Below are positions 17,900 through 27,096 of a DNA stretch of 64,000 bases, in pieces. Source of the DNA: Bradyrhizobium sp. SSBR45G. Lineage in GTDB: Bacteria > Pseudomonadota > Alphaproteobacteria > Rhizobiales > Xanthobacteraceae. Numbering within the stretch: the stretch's first letter is position 1; each line of letters starts with the position of its first letter. The translations under genes and the position numbers were made by a program. The stretch spans positions 186,001-250,000 of the forward strand of contig NZ_BSCT01000001.1 of NCBI RefSeq assembly GCF_030159255.1, written 5' to 3'. The notes below the pieces were generated by a model. That model searched no databases and was not told the DNA's origin. It worked only from the letters and a program-made list of their open reading frames with translations.

Positions 17900-17945
17900 G
17901 CAGCGCGATTGATCAGGCGGCTCCTTCGACCAGCAGGAGTTTCCG

Positions 17946-18596
17946 ATGTACACGCCACCGCCCTTCAAGCCTGACCGCGCCGCGAGCCTCGGCTTCTCGG
18001 ACGCGCGCGGCTTCGGCACGGTCTGCGCGTGGGACGGGGCCAAGCCGGTCGCATCCTCGGTGCCGTTCTGTCTGGGCGCGCTGAACGACGGCACGCCGCA
18101 GGCGTTCTTCCATGTTGCGCGCGGCAATCCCCTGGCCAAGCTCGCCGACGGCACGACACCCTGGCTGCTCGCCGTCAACGGCGCCGATGCCTATGTGTCG
18201 GCCGACTGGTACGTCTCGCCCGAGCAGGTGCCGACCTGGCTGTATCAGGCGGTGCATCTGACCGGTCCGGCGCGGCTGTTGTCCGAGGCGGAGCTGGCGC
18301 AGCAGGCGGATGAGCTCAGTGCCAAGTTCGAGCAGCGCCTGCTTCCGAAGAAGCCCTGGACGTCCGACAAGATGACGGCCGGCCGGCTGGAGGCGATGCG
18401 CAGGGCGATCGTCGGCGTCGTGATGACGATCGAGACCGTCGAGGGCAGCTTCAAGCTCAACCAGCACAAATCCGAGGCCGATTACGCGGCGGTCGCAACG
18501 CGGCTCGGCGAGCAGCCCGACATCGGCTCGCAACAGATTTCCTCTCTCATGCGGCAGGCGCGGCCCCAGGCCTTTGCCGGCGAAACCCAGACCTGA
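17946..18596 (+). CDS. paiB: PaiB-like FMN-binding regulator
   Basis: 216 residues of the PaiB/FMN-binding split-barrel family, named after the Bacillus PaiB negative regulator. N-terminal [11 protein letters not shown] is typical, with the central [17 protein letters not shown] and [13 protein letters not shown] blocks and the C-terminal [30 protein letters not shown] gives a good ribosome site. argC starts 11 bases downstream, so the two are probably co-transcribed behind the leader at 17773. Whether it regulates genes or acts as a flavoenzyme is unknown. Confidence 0.9.
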   Translation: MYTPPPFKPDRAASLGFSDARGFGTVCAWDGAKPVASSVPFCLGALNDGTPQAFFHVARGNPLAKLADGTTPWLLAVNGADAYVSADWYVSPEQVPTWLYQAVHLTGPARLLSEAELAQQADELSAKFEQRLLPKKPWTSDKMTAGRLEAMRRAIVGVVMTIETVEGSFKLNQHKSEADYAAVATRLGEQPDIGSQQISSLMRQARPQAFAGETQT

Positions 18597-18607
18597 AGGA
18601 GCGTGTG

Positions 18608-19600
18608 ATGTCCGTGATCGATAGCAATCCGCCGAAGATCCACAATGCAGCCGGCACCGCGACGCGCTCTGTGTTCGTCGACGGCGGCTCCGGCACGACC
18701 GGTCTCGGGATTGCCGAGCGGCTGGCGCATCAGAGTGACATCGTCGTGAAGACGATCGCTGAGGACAAGCGCAAGGACCCGGCCGCCAAGCGGGCGCTGA
18801 TGGCCGAGGTCGACCTCGTCATCCTGTGTCTGCCCGACGATGCCGCCAAGGAGACCGTCGCGCTGATCGACGGGATGGGATCTGCGGCGCCGAAGGTGCT
18901 GGATGCATCCACCGCGTATCGGGTGGCGCCGGACTGGGCCTATGGCTTCCCCGAGCTCGCGGCCGACCAGGCCGACAAGATCCGCAACGCCCGCAAGGTC
19001 TCCAATCCCGGCTGCTATCCGACCGGCGGCATTGCCCTGCTACGGCCGCTGGTCGATGCGGGCCTGCTGCCGCAGGATTATCCGGTGACGGTGAACGCGG
19101 TGAGCGGCTATTCCGGCGGCGGCAAGACCATGATCGCGGCCTACGAGAACGGCACCGCGCCGGCATTCGAACTCTACGGTCTCGGCCTTGAGCACAAGCA
19201 TCTGCCAGAGCTGCAGCTCTATGCGAAGCTGACGCGGCGGCCTATTTTCATTCCCTCCGTCGGCAACTACCGGCAGGGCATGCTGGTCTCGGTGCCGCTG
19301 CAGCTCGACACGCTGCCGGGCAAGCCGTCGGGAGCCGATCTGCAGGCCGCCTTGGCGAAGCACTATGCCGGCAGCAAATACGTGTCGGTGATGCCGCTCG
19401 ACGGCACCGCCGCCAAGAGCGGCAAGCTGGAGCCCGAGGCGCTCAACGAGACCAACAAGCTCGAGCTCTACGTCTTCGCCAGCGACAAGCATCACCAGGC
19501 GGTGCTGGTCGCGCGGCTCGACAATCTCGGCAAGGGCGCGTCGGGCGCGGCCGTGCAGAACATGCGGCTGATGCTCGGACTTCCCGACCTCGGGAGCTGA
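18608..19600 (+). CDS. argC: N-acetyl-gamma-glutamyl-phosphate reductase
   Basis: 330 residues, arginine biosynthesis step 3 (NADPH-dependent reduction of N-acetylglutamyl phosphate). NADP-binding [15 protein letters not shown] near the N-terminus, catalytic Cys in [15 protein letters not shown], and [10 protein letters not shown] and EHKHLPEL blocks typical of the shorter class 2 (ArgC2) enzymes. AAGGAG with five-base spacing selects the ATG at 18608 over a GTG at 18605. The preceding paiB and leader peptide with Arg codons make arginine-responsive control plausible. Confidence 0.95.
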   Translation: MSVIDSNPPKIHNAAGTATRSVFVDGGSGTTGLGIAERLAHQSDIVVKTIAEDKRKDPAAKRALMAEVDLVILCLPDDAAKETVALIDGMGSAAPKVLDASTAYRVAPDWAYGFPELAADQADKIRNARKVSNPGCYPTGGIALLRPLVDAGLLPQDYPVTVNAVSGYSGGGKTMIAAYENGTAPAFELYGLGLEHKHLPELQLYAKLTRRPIFIPSVGNYRQGMLVSVPLQLDTLPGKPSGADLQAALAKHYAGSKYVSVMPLDGTAAKSGKLEPEALNETNKLELYVFASDKHHQAVLVARLDNLGKGASGAAVQNMRLMLGLPDLGS

Positions 19601-19721
19601 GACCGGTTCGGATCGATCCGGCTGCAGAAGCAGCCTACGCGATCGGCAACATCATGCGACGGCCGGCATTCCGCCGGCTCCGCCGTGCAGTGGCGCACGC
19701 CAGACATTGATGGGCAGACCC

Positions 19722-20948
19722 ATGACCGCCTATGACCTGAACGAACTGCCCGTCACCGTGAACGACGTGCGGGCCGCTGCGGAGACCATCAGCGGCGCCG
19801 TGCTTGCCACCGCTTGCAACCAGAGCCGGACGCTCGGCGAAATCTGCGGCTGCAACATCTGGCTGAAGTTCGAGAACCTGCAGTTCACGTCCTCGTTCAA
19901 GGAGCGCGGCGCGCTGAACCGGCTGAATGCGCTCTCCGCCGCCGAACGCGAGCGCGGCGTGATCGCGATGTCCGCCGGCAACCATGCGCAGGGCGTCGCC
20001 TACAATGCGCGGCGGCTCGGCATCCCCGCCACCATCGTGATGCCCGTGGGCACGCCGATGGTGAAGGTGGAGAACACCCGCCGGCACGGCGCCGAGGTCG
20101 TCATCTCCGGCGCCACGCTGGAGGAAGCTGGCGCGTTCGCGCGCGAGCATGGCGCCGCCCGCGGCATGACCATGATCCATCCTTACGACGATCCGCTGAT
20201 CATCGCCGGGCAGGGCACGGTGGCGCTGGAGATGCTGGCGGTCGTCCCTGAGCTTGACACGCTCGTGGTGCCGATCGGCGGCGGTGGCCTGATCTCGGGC
20301 ATCGCGGTGGCGGCGCGCGCGCTCAAGCCGTCGTTGCGGATCGTCGGCGTCCAGGCCGAGCTCTATCCGTCGATGTACAATGCGATCCGCGGCCAACAGC
20401 TGCCGATGCGCGGCGATACGCTCGCCGAGGGCATCGCGGTGAAATCGCCGGGCCGGATCACGACCGAGATCATCCGCCATCTCGTCGACGACATCCTGCT
20501 GGTCACCGAGCCGCAGATCGAGCGCGCCTTGGCGACGCTGATCTCGATCGAGAAGACGGTGGTCGAGGGCGCCGGCGCCGTCGGGCTCGCTGCGGTGCTC
20601 GCGCATCCCGGGGAGTTCGCCGGCCGCAATGTCGGGCTGGTGCTGTGTGGCGGCAACATCGACACCCGGCTGATCGCCTCGGTGCTGACCCGCGAGCTGG
20701 CGCGCGAGGGGCGGCTGACGCAGCTGTCGATCGACATCGTCGATCGTCCGGGCCAGCTTGCGGCGGTATCGACGCTGCTCGCCGACGCCGGCGCCAACAT
20801 CATCGAGGTGTCGCATCAGCGCACGTTCTCGGATCTGCCGGCCAAGGCGACCTTGCTGGAACTGGTGATCGAGACGCGCGACCAGGCGCACCTGAACGAC
20901 GTCATGGCGAGGCTCGCCTCGGCCCACTTCAAGGCCAGATGCACCTGA
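19722..20948 (+). CDS. Threonine ammonia-lyase (biodegradative-type with ACT domain)
   Basis: 408-residue PLP enzyme deaminating threonine to 2-oxobutyrate. PLP lysine in TSSFKERGALNRL, glycine loop SAGNHAQGVAY, GGGGLISGIA, and a C-terminal ACT domain (QLSIDIVDRPGQLAAVSTLL) that would bind an amino-acid effector. One ACT domain and ~400 residues fit the TdcB/IlvA-short class rather than biosynthetic IlvA with two ACT-like modules. In-frame alternatives are ATG 19710 and TTG 19707; none has a strong ribosome site. 121 bases separate it from argC. Confidence 0.92.
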   Translation: MTAYDLNELPVTVNDVRAAAETISGAVLATACNQSRTLGEICGCNIWLKFENLQFTSSFKERGALNRLNALSAAERERGVIAMSAGNHAQGVAYNARRLGIPATIVMPVGTPMVKVENTRRHGAEVVISGATLEEAGAFAREHGAARGMTMIHPYDDPLIIAGQGTVALEMLAVVPELDTLVVPIGGGGLISGIAVAARALKPSLRIVGVQAELYPSMYNAIRGQQLPMRGDTLAEGIAVKSPGRITTEIIRHLVDDILLVTEPQIERALATLISIEKTVVEGAGAVGLAAVLAHPGEFAGRNVGLVLCGGNIDTRLIASVLTRELAREGRLTQLSIDIVDRPGQLAAVSTLLADAGANIIEVSHQRTFSDLPAKATLLELVIETRDQAHLNDVMARLASAHFKARCT

Positions 20949-20990
20949 GCGCATCGCGCTCGAATTGTCATTCGAATGCAGGTCGCCACG

Positions 20991-22118
20991 ATGTTCAAGA
21001 CCATTCGCCATATCTCCGACGTGGAGCCCGCCGTTGCGGGCAAGAAGGAGATTCGCTTCCTCAGCCAGCCCAACGGCATCACGCTCGGCTGCTATCTGTT
21101 CATGGATTCCAAGACCTTCGATTCACCGGAGGCCCTGGAGTGCCGCGGCATCGCGTTCGATCGCGCGAGCCATGTCGTGTCCCGGCCGCTGCACAAGTTC
21201 TTCAATGTTGGCGAGAAGGAGTGGCTGACGCCCGACCGCCTAGTGTCGCGCGATGACATCGTCGCCGTCTATGACAAGCTCGACGGCAGCATGGTCGCGA
21301 CCGCCTGGGTCGACGGGGAGCTGAAATGGCGGTCGAAGAAGTCCTTCAATTCGGATGTGGTCAAGCTGGCGACGCGGCTGCTGGAGCAGCCGGCGCATCG
21401 CCGCATCTCGGCCTTCGCTCAAGAGGTCGCGAGCGCCGGCCTGACGGCGATCTTCGAGCTGACCCATCCCGATGCCCGTATCGTGGTGGCTCAGGAGCAG
21501 CCCGAGCTGCGGCTGCTGCATGTCCGCGACAATTTGACCGGCCAGTACGTCATGCTCGATTCCGGTCATGCGATTCATGATCTGGTCGCACGCCACGGCG
21601 TTCCGCTGGTGCACCGGTTCGACGGGCTGACGCTGTCGGCCGCGATCGAGTCGCTGACCGACATGCAGGACAGGGAAGGTTACGTCATCCAGTTCGCCAA
21701 TGGCGACATGGTCAAGATCAAGTGCCCCTGGTACGTGCGCATCCATCGCAGCCTGTCGTTCCTGCGCGAGCGGGATATCGCCTGGCTGGCGTTGAACGAG
21801 GAGCTGGACGATGTGAAGAGCCATCTCGTCATGGCCGGCATCGATCTCGCCGCCGTCAACGAGGTCGAGGCGCGGCTGAAGCGCATGCTCGCGGGCTTCG
21901 TGGATGAGATCGAGGCGATCTGGGAGCGCGGCCGCGATCTCGATCGCAAGAGCTTTGCGATCGCCAACAAGGATCATCCGCTGTTCAGCCTGGCGATGCA
22001 GCGCTATCTCGGCAAGGAGGTGACCCTGCTCGAATGGTACGGGCGCACGCGGCTGAAGGACGATTTCAGCCTGCGTCCGCTGGTCGACGAGACGTTGATC
22101 GACGCGCTCGATGGCTGA
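20991..22118 (+). CDS. T4 RNA ligase 1-like (Rnl1) RNA ligase
   Basis: 375 residues, close to the 374 of phage T4 Rnl1. Nucleotidyltransferase motifs in order: ECRGIAFD at 50-57, motif I YDKLDGSMV with the adenylated Lys at 96 (K99 in T4), motif III TAIFELTHPDARIVV, motif IV DREGYVIQF, motif V VKIKCPWYV. The C-terminal ~120 residues are helical, as in the Rnl1-specific domain. It would seal 5'-phosphate and 3'-OH RNA ends. No kinase, phosphatase or nuclease is adjacent and no phage genes surround it. An in-frame ATG at 20976 would add five residues. Confidence 0.9.
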   Translation: MFKTIRHISDVEPAVAGKKEIRFLSQPNGITLGCYLFMDSKTFDSPEALECRGIAFDRASHVVSRPLHKFFNVGEKEWLTPDRLVSRDDIVAVYDKLDGSMVATAWVDGELKWRSKKSFNSDVVKLATRLLEQPAHRRISAFAQEVASAGLTAIFELTHPDARIVVAQEQPELRLLHVRDNLTGQYVMLDSGHAIHDLVARHGVPLVHRFDGLTLSAAIESLTDMQDREGYVIQFANGDMVKIKCPWYVRIHRSLSFLRERDIAWLALNEELDDVKSHLVMAGIDLAAVNEVEARLKRMLAGFVDEIEAIWERGRDLDRKSFAIANKDHPLFSLAMQRYLGKEVTLLEWYGRTRLKDDFSLRPLVDETLIDALDG

Positions 22119-22148
22119 GGGGCGTCGCGCGCGTCGCTGCGGCCCGCC

Positions 22149-24530
22149 TCAGGACCCAGGTGGAGCCGCGCTGACTGTCAGCTGCAGGGGCAGGCTCGGC
22201 TGGCCGATGGGAGACTGGAAGCGCGTGTCGTCGGGCGCGAACTCCTGCATCGTCACCGCATAGGTTCCATTGCCGAGCGGCACCGGTGGTGAAAACCATT
22301 GGCCGTCGATGTCGGCGGCTGTCGTGACCACGGTCCGGATCCCGCTGCCGGACACGGTGATGCGTGCGATGTTCAGGGCTCCGATCTTGTTGGTGTAGGC
22401 GATGAGCGAGGCGGCGAGGTAGGCGGCGCCGCCGGTCCATGTAAACGTCACGACCGGCGAGTTCGAGGTCGCCGAGGACGCGGTGAGGCTTTGCCCCGGG
22501 AAAGCGGTGAACAAGGGCGGCGAGCCCGTGCCGGCCACCGGCGGGGCCGGCGTTCCCAACATGGGAATTGCGGTCCCATCGGGCTGCGGGCCCATCGTCA
22601 ACAGCGCCGGCGGAATGAAGGTCGAGGCCCCGGCCAGGAAATTGATGGTCATGGCGATGTCAGTGCCGCCGCTGGACGGCGGCCCCATCGCGATGGTGGC
22701 TCCGCCATCGATCGCCTGTGCACCGGGGGCCACCGACCAGCCAAATCCCTGCGGCTGGCTCGTATCGGCGGCGGTGGTTGCGTAGAGATTGAAGGTCTTC
22801 GACGCCCCGTCGGCGCTGACCATCACGCGATACCACGTCACTCCGCTGGTCGCGACGGGCATGCCGGTGATGATGAGACTGCCCGGAGATTGCTGCGAGC
22901 CGGGCGCCGGCGAGGCGACATAGCTGCCGCCGCTTCCGGTCACGGTCCAGACCCACCACAGGCTGCTGTCGGCTCCCGCTGCCGACGCGGTCAGCACGAT
23001 CGGCGCCCATTGTGGCGTGCTGCCGGAGTATCCCGTGAGCACGTCCAGCTCGATGCTCGCTGCGGTCTGATCCAGCATCCAGGTGGTCGTGCCAGAGGCG
23101 CTGGCGGGAAGCGTGAAGTTGAGGGTCATGTTGATGGCGCCGCCGGAGGTCGCAGGCGGTACCTGATAGGTGCCGGACGAGGGCGGCGGGATATAGTTGT
23201 AGATCTGCGGAGTCGTGTAGCCCTGGGCGGCATCCGTATCCGCATACACGGTCAGATTCAGCTCGGCGACGTCGCCGCCGTCCTGGCCGAGCGGCAGCAG
23301 CGGGCCGCCGGACTGATATAGCGCCATCAGATTGTCGGTGTAGCCCGAGCCGTAGGAGTTCGAGCACTGGAAGAAGATCTTCGAGTAGGGATCGTACATG
23401 GTCTGCGGATTGCCGTGGCCGCCGAACGCGTAGCTCGGATCCCAGTTCCAGTTGGAGTTGAGGTCGACCGCTGACGACACGAACGGGTTCAGCGCGGGTC
23501 CGTATCCGCCCCAGAGGCCGGCCGTGAAGCCGGTGAACAGGCTCTTCAGAACGTTGCCCCATTGATTGTTGGCGCCGCCATTCATCGCAGGGGATGTCGA
23601 TCCGAAGATGGTGTAGGGCAGCGGGTCGGCCTTGTCGGTGTAGATCTCGACGTTGGCGTTGGTGGCGTAGATGCTGTTGGCGAGCTCGGCGGGCGTGATC
23701 CTGATGTGGCCCTTGATCTGGCTGTTGGACGCGGGGCTGAGCCAGAATGTCGAGGTCTTGGCGTCGTAGCTCAGCGCATAGCTGTAGAAGCCCTGATTGT
23801 GCCAAATGCCGTTGGCATCTGGGGCGCCATTGAAGAAGCCGGCCATCGCGAGCGCCGCTGCATCGGTCGATTCGAAGGTTGCGATGTAGGAGGTCCAGTC
23901 CGACGGCGAGAAGGGCGGGGTGCTCCCCGAGGGAAACGGCGGGACCGTAACCTGCGAGGCCGACGCTGGCGATACGGCATAGCGGGGAGTGCCGCTCAGA
24001 GGGCCCGCATCGAAATCGAAGACGAGACTGGTGCTGGTCGGATGGATGCTCTGGATCGCGGCGAAGATCGAACTCCCTGATCCCGCCGTCGCGGCCGCGT
24101 AGCCGACACTGCCATTGGCGTCGCTGAGCTGCATTGGGAGTCCGAAGCCGACCACGGATGTCAAATTGGCGGCGTCGTTCGAGCTGCCCGTGAGGGTCAG
24201 CTCGATGCTGTCGAAGCGAAAATTGTTCTGCTGGGCATTGTCGATGCTGATGTCCGATTGTTGAGGAATCAATCCCGGGATCGGATCGGTACCCGTCGAC
24301 GCGCCGCTCCAGACGATCAAATAGAGCTTTCCGGCAGTAATCGACGCGATGGGGATGTTGACCGTCGTCGCCGCCATCGATCCGTTAGCGACGATGGTCG
24401 TGAAGGTCCCGTCCGGGTAGAGGATGGCGTCGACCCAGATCCCGACCTGGTTGTAGAGGCCGGTGCCAAGATTGGAGCCCTCGCCGACGGTGGCGAGAGT
24501 CGGACTGAGAGTGATGTTCAGATTGGTCAT
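22149..24530 (-). CDS. Large beta-sandwich protein with GH64/thaumatin-like N-terminal half
   Basis: 793 residues, rich in Gly, Ser, Thr and Pro. Residues ~1-390 resemble beta-1,3-glucanase (GH64-like, thaumatin fold) proteins: FRFDSIELTLTGSSNDAANL followed by VVGFGLPMQL, later IKGHIRITPAELANSIY and YDPYSKIFFQCSNSYGSGY. The C-terminal ~400 residues contain repeated beta-rich modules (two similar segments beginning MTLNFTLPAS and MTINFLAGAS). No signal peptide is seen from this ATG; the longer open frame upstream begins with a hydrophobic stretch but without a ribosome site. Catalytic activity is not demonstrated by motif. Gene boundaries are firm; the family call is tentative. Confidence 0.6.
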   Translation of the reverse strand: MTNLNITLSPTLATVGEGSNLGTGLYNQVGIWVDAILYPDGTFTTIVANGSMAATTVNIPIASITAGKLYLIVWSGASTGTDPIPGLIPQQSDISIDNAQQNNFRFDSIELTLTGSSNDAANLTSVVGFGLPMQLSDANGSVGYAAATAGSGSSIFAAIQSIHPTSTSLVFDFDAGPLSGTPRYAVSPASASQVTVPPFPSGSTPPFSPSDWTSYIATFESTDAAALAMAGFFNGAPDANGIWHNQGFYSYALSYDAKTSTFWLSPASNSQIKGHIRITPAELANSIYATNANVEIYTDKADPLPYTIFGSTSPAMNGGANNQWGNVLKSLFTGFTAGLWGGYGPALNPFVSSAVDLNSNWNWDPSYAFGGHGNPQTMYDPYSKIFFQCSNSYGSGYTDNLMALYQSGGPLLPLGQDGGDVAELNLTVYADTDAAQGYTTPQIYNYIPPPSSGTYQVPPATSGGAINMTLNFTLPASASGTTTWMLDQTAASIELDVLTGYSGSTPQWAPIVLTASAAGADSSLWWVWTVTGSGGSYVASPAPGSQQSPGSLIITGMPVATSGVTWYRVMVSADGASKTFNLYATTAADTSQPQGFGWSVAPGAQAIDGGATIAMGPPSSGGTDIAMTINFLAGASTFIPPALLTMGPQPDGTAIPMLGTPAPPVAGTGSPPLFTAFPGQSLTASSATSNSPVVTFTWTGGAAYLAASLIAYTNKIGALNIARITVSGSGIRTVVTTAADIDGQWFSPPVPLGNGTYAVTMQEFAPDDTRFQSPIGQPSLPLQLTVSAAPPGS

Positions 24531-24893
24531 GTCGTGCCCGCTTTTGAAATGAGCTAGTCGCGGCGCTGCTTCCGATGAAAGGGCATGAAGAGAGGAAAAG
24601 CGGGCGATCAAAATAATCTGGTCAGACAGTCGGCTGAAACACGCGAGAAACGCGATGCCCGATCGAATCAGCATACGTCAGTAGTTCGTATTTTGCAATC
24701 TTTGGTTGATAAAGCAATTTCCTCCGTCCGATGAACGTTTCCGCCCGCAGCAGAAGGACTTCGCGATCCCGGGACGTCCTCGGCCGTTCGCAGATGCGAG
24801 CAGAGTTTCTTGAGGGGTCTGATCAGAATTTCAGTTGCGCACCTCAAAAATTGAGGACAGGATTACCGCAACAAAAAAGATCGGGAGGACGTG
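24531..24893. promoter_or_regulatory. Divergent intergenic region with an inverted repeat near the sugar operon
   Basis: This 363-base region separates the minus-strand beta-sandwich gene from the plus-strand sugar operon and is more AT-rich than its flanks. CCTCAA-AAA-TTGAGG (24842-24856) is a 6 bp inverted repeat about 38 bases before the binding-protein start, a candidate operator for the LacI-family regulator encoded at the operon end. GGGAGGA at 24883 is the ribosome site. No gene is seen. Confidence 0.35.
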
Positions 24894-26153
24894 ATGAGAC
24901 TGCTCGCGAAGCTGGGACTCGCCGCTGCCGCTTGCCTGCTCTGGGCCAACGCCGCGAATGCCGACACCACCGTCAAATGGCTGCACATCGAGGTCAACCC
25001 GGCCCAGGTGAAGATCTGGGAGGAGGTGGCGCGTGCCTACGAGGCGTCGCATCCGGGCACCAAGATCGAGATGCAGTTCCTCGAGAACGAGGCCTACAAG
25101 GCCAAGCTGCCGACGATTCTGCAATCCAAGGACCGGCCGAACATCATCTACAGCTGGGCCGGCGGAGTCCTGAAGGCGCAGATCGAGGCGGGCGTCCTGG
25201 AGGACATCACAGATCAGGTCAAGGGCTACAGCGACAGCCTGACACCGGCGGCGCTCGCCGCGTTCACCGATCAGGGGCGTGTTTACGGCCTGCCGATCTC
25301 GCTCTCGCAGGTCGGCTTTGTCTGCAACAAAGAGCTGATGGCCAAGGCGAAGGTCGATCCGGCTGCGATCAAGAGCTGGGATGATCTGCTGGCTGCCGTG
25401 AAGACGTTGAAAGCTGCCGGCGTGACCCCGATCGTGGTCGGCGGCGCCGACAAATGGCCGCTGCACTTCTACTGGACACATCTTGCTGGCCGCATCGGTG
25501 GCAAGCCGGCGTTTGATGCGGCGCTGCGCGGCGAGGATGGCGGCTTTGCCGGCGATACCTTTGTAAAATCCGGCGAGCTGTTCAAGCAGCTGGTCGATCT
25601 CCAGCCGTTCCAGAACGGCTTCCTGGGCTTCAAGAACCCGCAGGCCGTCGGCTATTTCGGCGACGGCAAGGCGGCGATGACGCTCGCGATCAGCTCGGTC
25701 TACAATCTGCAGCGCGCGCTCGCCGCCGACAAGGTCGGGCTGAGCGAGGACAAGATCTGCTGGTTCGATTTCCCGGTCGTGGCGGGCGGCAAGGGGGCGC
25801 CGACGGACACGCTGGGCGGCATCACGGGATGGCTGGTCACCAAGGGCTCGCCCAAGGAGGCCGTCGACTTCCTGAAATATTTCATCTCGAAGGACGTCCA
25901 GACGCGGCTTGCGGCGGGCAGCTTCATCGTCCCGGTGGTGCAGGGCGCCGATGCCGGCCTCAACAATGGCTTCATGAAGCTGATCGCGGCCAATCTGGCG
26001 AAGTCGAACTATCACCAGAACTTCTACGACCAGAGCCTGGGTCCCTCGGTCGGCCGTGTCGTCAACGACGTCAGCGCGGAGATCGCCGGCGGCAGCATGA
26101 CCCCGCAGGACGCCGCGAAGGCCATCGAAGCGGCGCGCAAGCAGGGCAACTGA
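24894..26153 (+). CDS. ABC sugar transporter, substrate-binding protein
   Basis: 419 residues with signal peptide MRLLAKLGLAAAACLLWANAANA. Mature protein is a family 1 (MalE-like) solute-binding protein: TTVKWLHIE, PGTKIEMQFLENEAYKAKLPTIL, GRVYGLPISLSQVGFVCNKEL, and the GGITGWLVTKGSPKEAVDFLKYF block near the C-terminus. Acts in the periplasm. GGGAGGA four bases before the ATG at 24894 chooses this start. First gene of an operon with two permeases; the ligand is probably a sugar or polyol, but cannot be read from sequence. Confidence 0.94.
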   Translation: MRLLAKLGLAAAACLLWANAANADTTVKWLHIEVNPAQVKIWEEVARAYEASHPGTKIEMQFLENEAYKAKLPTILQSKDRPNIIYSWAGGVLKAQIEAGVLEDITDQVKGYSDSLTPAALAAFTDQGRVYGLPISLSQVGFVCNKELMAKAKVDPAAIKSWDDLLAAVKTLKAAGVTPIVVGGADKWPLHFYWTHLAGRIGGKPAFDAALRGEDGGFAGDTFVKSGELFKQLVDLQPFQNGFLGFKNPQAVGYFGDGKAAMTLAISSVYNLQRALAADKVGLSEDKICWFDFPVVAGGKGAPTDTLGGITGWLVTKGSPKEAVDFLKYFISKDVQTRLAAGSFIVPVVQGADAGLNNGFMKLIAANLAKSNYHQNFYDQSLGPSVGRVVNDVSAEIAGGSMTPQDAAKAIEAARKQGN

Positions 26154-26154
26154 C

Positions 26155-27096
26155 GTGGCGCGTCCGATTGCGACGACGCCGGCGATGCAGGTCGCGCGGC
26201 CGCCGCTCGCCGCGCAGGCGACTCGCGGTCCGAGCTGGGACGGCCGGTTCACCGTCCTGGTCCTGTTCCTGCCACCCGCGCTGCTGTTGTTCACGCTGTT
26301 CGTGGTGCTGCCGATCGGCGAGGCCGCCTGGTACTCTGCCTTCAACTGGAATGGGTTCGGCAAGCCGACCAACTGGATCGGCTTCGACAACTACCGCTTC
26401 GTGCTGGAGACGCGCGCATTCTGGCTCGCGCTCCGCAACAACGGGATGATCATCGCGGTCTCGCTCTGCGTCCAGCTGCCACTGGCGCTGACCTTGGCCC
26501 TGATGCTGGCGGAACGGTTCCGCGGCGCGGTTGCACTGCGCATGCTGTTCTTCATGCCCTATATACTGGCCGAGATCGCCACCGGGCTGATCTTCAGCTT
26601 CGTCTATGACGGCGATTACGGGCTCGTCGCCTCGATCTGGCGCAGCTTCGGCGCCGAGCCGCCGCATCTGCTGGCCTCGACCGACACGGCGATGCTCGCG
26701 GTGCTGATCGTGATCGTCTGGAAGTATTTCGGCTTCCATATGATGCTGTTCATCGCTGCCCTCCAGAGCATCGACAAGAGCCTGATCGAGGCCGCCCGGA
26801 TCGACGGCGCGACGCGGACGCAGAGCCTGCGCCATGTCGTCATTCCCTTGCTCTATCCAACGATCCGGCTCTCCGTTTTCTTTGCCATCATCGGTTCTCT
26901 GCAGCTGTTCGACCTCGTGATGCCGCTGACGCGCGGCGGTCCCGCCGACAGTTCCAATACGATGGTGAGCTTCCTCTACAACAACGGCATCTCCCGCATG
27001 CGGGTCGGCTATGGCAGCGCCATCGGCGTCATCCTGTTCGTGATCTGCGTGACCTTTGCCTTCACCTACAAGCGATGGTTCATGCGCGATGAATAG
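26155..27096 (+). CDS. ABC sugar transporter permease (MalF-like)
   Basis: 313-residue inner-membrane permease with six predicted helices. The EAA loop reads IEAARIDGATRTQSLRHVVIPLLYP, the coupling site for the ATPase; RGGPADSSNTMVSFLYNNGI is typical of the MalF/UgpA branch. The GTG at 26155 follows the upstream stop by one base, so translation is coupled. It overlaps the next gene by 8 bases. Confidence 0.94.
   Translation: MARPIATTPAMQVARPPLAAQATRGPSWDGRFTVLVLFLPPALLLFTLFVVLPIGEAAWYSAFNWNGFGKPTNWIGFDNYRFVLETRAFWLALRNNGMIIAVSLCVQLPLALTLALMLAERFRGAVALRMLFFMPYILAEIATGLIFSFVYDGDYGLVASIWRSFGAEPPHLLASTDTAMLAVLIVIVWKYFGFHMMLFIAALQSIDKSLIEAARIDGATRTQSLRHVVIPLLYPTIRLSVFFAIIGSLQLFDLVMPLTRGGPADSSNTMVSFLYNNGISRMRVGYGSAIGVILFVICVTFAFTYKRWFMRDE

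Noticed and set aside
19608..19620. CGGATCGATCCG palindrome after argC
   Set aside because: Too short and common in this base composition to call an operator or terminator.
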